A stretch of 64,000 nt of DNA from Arenicola marina (taxonomy: Eukaryota > Annelida > Polychaeta > Arenicolidae): contig OZ025264.1 of assembly GCA_964019135.1 (NCBI GenBank), positions 5,783,935 through 5,847,934 on the forward strand, given 5' to 3'. The stretch's first letter is position 1. Every line of letters begins with the position of its first letter. The notes beneath the pieces were generated by a model that saw only the letters and a program-made list of their open reading frames with translations, was not told the DNA's origin and did not search any database. Both the position numbers and the translations under genes were made by a program. Below, one piece after another: positions 62,601 to 64,000 of the stretch.

Positions 62601-62819
62601 AAACCTATATTAATTTTGTGCATACAAGCGAATTCAATCACCTTAGCTTTATCAATTCCTCCGACACATTTGAAATGAAAGCGTGCATTTCCCTTACCTG
62701 GATGTACTGTGTCCTGTTTTATTAATGTTGTTATCCTCCGCCATTTCCGCAGACGCCGCCGTGAAACATTTGAGGCACAGAAGCACCACCACTGCGGATA
62801 ATCCTTCGCTGAAATACAT
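35173..62819 (-). CDS. nicotinic acetylcholine receptor-type Cys-loop channel subunit (non-alpha)
   Basis: Eight coding exons on the minus strand: 62819-62698, 61167-60969, 48198-48089, 44806-44537, 44038-43851, 37124-37038, 36123-35996 and 35646-35173. They total 1578 nt, or 525 residues plus stop, and every phase agrees. Residues 1-24 form a signal peptide. The extracellular domain carries Trp109 (loop D), LYNT (loop A), the Cys176-Cys190 loop with exactly 13 residues between, and Trp197 (loop B). Loop C lacks the vicinal Cys pair of alpha subunits. TM1 is about 263-286, TM2 about 293-313, TM3 about 327-350, and TM4 near the C-terminus. PVPRWAKM after TM3 and EWRELALVLDRLFF before TM4 are family-typical. 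Exons of 110 and 87 bp match nAChR exon sizes known in vertebrates such as CHRNA7. Pore position -1' is Asp, which suggests cation selectivity, but 9' is Gly. Introns are inflated by minisatellites. Confidence 0.93.
35996..36123 (-). CDS. channel exon 7: TM3
   Basis: 128 bp, phase 1 in and phase 0 out. It encodes LYYCFTTVIVILSIFLSSLV as TM3 and ends PVPRWAKM. The acceptor is CGGCAG and the donor is GTGAGG. Confidence 0.9.
36124..37037 (-). other. channel intron 6, no feature seen
   Basis: 0.9 kb of mostly AT-rich unique sequence. Confidence 0.5.
37038..37124 (-). CDS. channel exon 6: TM2 pore helix (87 bp)
   Basis: Phase 1 in and out. It encodes LTIFGSLLLLLLILVEAAPP, then TASAVPLL. An ungapped alignment to alpha7 places Thr299 at 6', Gly302 at 9' and Glu313 at 20'. 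The acceptor is CTCTAG|GTCTGACC, and its first bases are repeated in the adjoining array. Confidence 0.92.
37100..38040 (-). repeat. 84-bp minisatellite seeded on the TM2-exon acceptor, about 11 units
   Basis: Every unit contains, on the minus strand, CCTAGGTCTGACCATC, then a sequence resembling the start of exon 6 (GTAGACAGCCTGTC against TTCGGCAGTCTGTT). The unit overlapping exon 6 is the most diverged and the next (about 37190) is intermediate. Nine units from about 37276 are nearly identical. An A/C difference in them follows a four-unit period (c c c a c c c a c), so a 336-bp block seems to have been duplicated. One minus frame stays open for 317 codons because 84 is a multiple of three. 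Confidence 0.95.
38041..39905. other. channel intron 5, no gene recognised
   Basis: AT-rich start with TATATTATGCA repeats (38095-38185), then unique sequence with short open frames but no recognisable protein. Confidence 0.5.
39913..40091 (+). mobile_element. tRNA-derived SINE, copy 1
   Basis: The A-box-like TGGCCTAATGTGTAAGG (39982-39998) and B box GGTTCGAATCC (40025-40035) are spaced as in tRNA promoters. A 3' part ending CTGGGACCAGAAATAC follows. It is repeated 283 bp downstream with few changes. Confidence 0.75.
40196..40374 (+). mobile_element. tRNA-derived SINE, copy 2 (tandem)
   Basis: About 179 bp, very close to copy 1 throughout (GTGATATCTCGGCCCAGGCC at the start). Its B box is degraded to GGTTCGAATACTGCC. 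The roughly 105 bp between the copies is GC-rich and unique here. The pair looks like a segmental duplication and not two insertions. Confidence 0.75.
40858..40955. repeat. G-rich tandem tract with G-quadruplex potential
   Basis: Two ~58-bp copies of GGGTGGGTGGGCGGGGAGG-type sequence separated by CTGCCTCGC. Many closely spaced GGG runs lie on the plus strand. Confidence 0.8.
41480..41560 (+). mobile_element. interspersed core element, copy 3
   Basis: GAAGTAAATGTCAGGCATGA, then GTTATACGTGAGCTTTG and CGTACTGACATGG, match the core seen at 15847. Confidence 0.5.
42235..42505. repeat. pyrimidine-rich tract
   Basis: About 270 bp almost purely C and T with some A (CTCCCCTCCC, CCCACCCCCACC). It is probably degenerate simple sequence. 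Open frames here are compositional. Confidence 0.75.
42506..43850. other. channel intron 5, remaining part
   Basis: Mixed, mostly AT-rich sequence. No gene is recognised. Confidence 0.5.
43851..44038 (-). CDS. channel exon 5: loop C region and TM1
   Basis: 188 bp, phase 2 in and phase 1 out. It encodes TAERMIQPPEGSPQYAIVSL, then a TM1 containing YILTMPAIFLSFLTLLVFWL. There is no YxCC motif before TM1. Confidence 0.92.
44039..44536 (-). other. channel intron 4, no feature seen
   Basis: About 0.5 kb of AT-rich sequence with no recognised feature. Confidence 0.5.
44537..44806 (-). CDS. channel exon 4: Cys-loop
   Basis: 270 bp, phase 2 in and out. It contains CAIDVRNFPFDNQTC, the 15-residue Cys-loop with its N-glycosylation sequon NQT, then FGSWTHSVNEIDL with the loop B Trp. 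Confidence 0.94.
44807..45974 (-). other. channel intron 3, non-repeat part
   Basis: About 1.2 kb with short TA-rich stretches near 45310-45350. No gene is seen. Confidence 0.5.
45975..47780. repeat. 15-bp minisatellite in channel intron 3, about 119 copies
   Basis: The unit is ACTCCATCCTAATGG with CACCC, TAGTGG and similar variants. From about 46445 on, the variant unit CTCCCATTAGGTGGA is interspersed every few copies, giving a higher-order pattern. Open frames of 159-223 codons on both strands are by-products. Confidence 0.97.
47781..48088 (-). other. channel intron 3, exon 3 side
   Basis: About 0.3 kb of unique sequence, nothing recognised. Confidence 0.5.
48089..48198 (-). CDS. channel exon 3: loop A region (110 bp)
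   Basis: Phase 0 in and phase 2 out. It encodes RWRDEYLTWDPDQYDGV, then IWVPDIMLYN. It is too short to stand out as an open frame but is unmistakable by family motif and phase. The donor is GTAGGT. Confidence 0.93.
48199..50319 (-). other. channel intron 2, exon 3 side
   Basis: About 2.1 kb. Apart from a small TGCAAATGCTTGTAAGATC repeat at 48905-49010 and a G-run near 49700, no feature is seen. Confidence 0.5.
48905..49010. repeat. ~28-bp tandem repeat, about 3.5 copies
   Basis: The unit resembles TGCTTGTAAGATCTGCAAGA, then TCTGCAAA, and contains nested AGATCTGCA words. Confidence 0.9.
50320..55452. repeat. 35-bp minisatellite in channel intron 2, about 147 copies
   Basis: The core of the unit is CCACCCACCCCGCCCCACAA, then CCCCCTCCACCCTGT. 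It has CTGCATCATA, CTGCATAGTG and CTCTCCATCC variants. Rare variants recur in long blocks. The CCCCCCAACTATCT variant lies near 52140, 53120, 53588 and 54572, and the CACACCCAACTCC variant near 51432, 52425 and 53870. Multi-kilobase blocks have therefore been duplicated, with offsets near 985 and 1443 bp. All plus frames lack stops for long stretches (up to 902 codons). Confidence 0.98.
55453..56464 (-). other. channel intron 2, between arrays
   Basis: About 1 kb of unique sequence. No gene is recognised. Confidence 0.5.
56465..59900. repeat. 46-bp minisatellite in channel intron 2, about 75 copies
   Basis: The unit is GGGTCCCCAATGAGTAGCGG, then TGAGATGACAGGATGAAACG and GGCCAA. Variants (CAATGAGTAGAGG, GATGAACGGG, GAAACAGGCCAGG) recur in the same order in blocks, for example about 57230-57600 and 58120-58500. 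On the minus strand the unit has no stop in any frame, so three overlapping frames of 585-665 codons remain open. Confidence 0.98.
59901..60968 (-). other. channel intron 2, exon 2 side
   Basis: About 1.07 kb. A loose TTGTGGTAAGGTCAGGACAA-like motif recurs with high divergence between 60150 and 60600 and may be an old repeat. No gene is seen. Confidence 0.5.
60969..61167 (-). CDS. channel exon 2: N-terminal extracellular domain
   Basis: 199 bp, phase 2 in and phase 0 out. It encodes LIPEEDISSEKLLVRYLLNK, then VVVEFGLGLIQMELQEKENV and LSMSAWSRF. The acceptor CTGGCAG was chosen because it joins the signal-peptide exon in frame. Confidence 0.9.
61168..62697 (-). other. channel intron 1
   Basis: 1.5 kb of AT-rich sequence with no feature seen. 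Confidence 0.5.
62698..62819 (-). CDS. channel exon 1: signal peptide
   Basis: 122 bp from the ATG at 62819 (minus), phase 2 out, donor GTAAGG. It encodes MYFSEGLSAVVVLLCLKC, a typical cleavable signal ending near TAASA, then a short linker with an NKT sequon. The upstream in-frame codon at 62903 is TTG, so 62819 is preferred. An A at -3 supports initiation. Confidence 0.85.
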
Positions 62820-64000
62820 GTTGCTTTTCGCCAGGTTATGAGGACTCAACCATATATTGCAAACAATATATAACAAACGATGACACCGATAGAATTCCAC
62901 CAACTACGAAGCCGGGCGGGTGGCAAGTCTGGTCAGCTCAGAGTGTATATCCTATATGGCAATAAACCCGCAAGCTACAGGATCGTACGCGGCGGTAATA
63001 TCCTTTTGTCCGCTGATGACGCGGTCATGACGTCGACATGAATAGTACGTAAACAATATATAACACTAATCAGTGTTTCCTGACATTTAACACGTTCATT
63101 GTGACTGCACTATTAGCGAAATTATTCCTTCATTAGTGCTGTTAAACACCTCGATCCAGAGTGGACACCCGGCTTAGAACAGTTGAACTGTTTACATGAT
63201 TTGCTTGGCGGCCTGAGTGTTAGTCGACAACGCCCAAGCTCCTTCTGCGTGCACCGGTTGTTTTCCTGTGACAGGCCTTCAACAGATTCGACGCCGGGCG
63301 CGGCCGTTACTGAACATGGCGGAGTCGGCTCCGCAGTGAAGGCCAAGGCGGCCGCTGATTGGTTGTACGAGCGCTGCGGCGTGGAATGAACGATTATACA
63401 ATGTGTAGGGAAGAGGGGAGGGATAGGGATTCCAGTCGGTTAATGATGCTGCAGTGTCACATGCAGGAGAGGACAACGTATGCCGTAATTTTAGATTTAA
63501 AGCTGTAAATTCGTTGCGAGGAACTATATTGAGCGGAGGGAATACCTTTTCCGATCTCCGCGATCTCTTGGCATTGTTGGCAATTGTTAGGGGTCGTCCT
63601 CCGTACAACTTCTGGTTAAACGCGAAGACCCTTTCTCTATTTACGGCGATCCATTACATCCGTTATATCTAATTCTTGAGAATCGCGATTCAGAGAGGGT
63701 ATGCCTCTCTTCCATCTTATATCAGCGCATCTTCCATGCGAGAGCCGACGAAATTGAATATTTTATTCCATGGTGGGCGTGAGTCATACATGAGCTATGC
63801 TGAAACAATGGGTCGCCTTAACATGGAAGAGCTATCAATATATCAGGCATATGGGTAGCAGCAATGCTGTTGCGCAACAAAACGAGTTTTGTCGTGTTTT
63901 TTCTGCCCCAATTTGATTTGTTTTTACCACTGTTTGTACCATAGAAGGCTACTAGCCAAATGCGTGTGGTGCACACACAAATAATAGTATCGGTTACCAT
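62820..64000 (-). other. 5' flank of the channel gene
   Basis: The minus strand has ATATATTG-type TA-rich words at about 62850-62880, and a plus-strand TGACGTCGAC lies near 63030. The promoter was not located. The region carries the fourth copy of the interspersed core (63755-63830). Confidence 0.4.
63755..63830 (+). mobile_element. interspersed core element, copy 4
   Basis: TGGTGGGCGTGAGTCATACA, then TGAGCTATGCTGAAACA, GGGTCGCCTTAACATGGAAG. It shares its 3' half with copy 1 (CTGAAACA) and copy 2 (TCG..CTnACATGGA). Confidence 0.55.

Overview
The window is nuclear DNA from an invertebrate animal, most likely a marine bilaterian. The coding exons are small, GC-rich and bounded by GT/AG introns, in AT-rich, repeat-laden non-coding DNA. 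The exact clade cannot be fixed from the sequence. No bacterial, viral or LTR-type content was recognised.

Three protein-coding genes can be assembled by eye from exon sequence and compatible splice phases. (1) Plus strand, about 2.5-8.4 kb: the C-terminal part of an ER class I alpha-1,2-mannosidase (GH47, MAN1B1-like), whose 5' part lies left of the window. It carries two homologous 177-bp exons in the same phase (2512-2688 and 3595-3771) that look like a mutually exclusive pair. (2) Plus strand, 24445-32919: a complete seven-exon, 341-aa CRAL-TRIO lipid-transfer protein resembling alpha-tocopherol transfer protein. (3) Minus strand, 62819-35173: a complete eight-exon, 525-aa nicotinic-receptor-type Cys-loop channel subunit of non-alpha type, with an unusual glycine at the pore 9' position. 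Genes 2 and 3 converge tail to tail. The three genes share no obvious pathway: ER glycoprotein quality control, lipid transfer, and a ligand-gated channel.

About a third of the window (roughly 23 kb by adding the arrays) is minisatellite. From left to right the arrays are: a 15-bp array (1-1995), a 21-bp array (9.0-10.4 kb), a 41-bp array (10.85-11.4 kb), a 23-bp array (11.9-12.1 kb), a 28-bp array (16.7-20.9 kb), a 32-bp array in intron 1 of the CRAL-TRIO gene, a ~46-bp array starting at the donor of its exon 4, an 84-bp array starting at the acceptor of the channel's TM2 exon, a 15-bp array in channel intron 3, and 35-bp and 46-bp arrays in channel intron 2. Nearly all the very long open frames in the window are by-products of these arrays.

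Mobile DNA includes a decayed LINE 3' end (21.5-22.4 kb), a small MITE-like family (three copies, one inserted in the LINE with a 6-bp duplication), a tandem pair of tRNA-derived SINEs, and a short interspersed core found four times.

The most unusual theme is that exon/intron junctions have been duplicated in all three genes. In two of them the junction has been amplified into a minisatellite whose units each carry a copy of a splice site.
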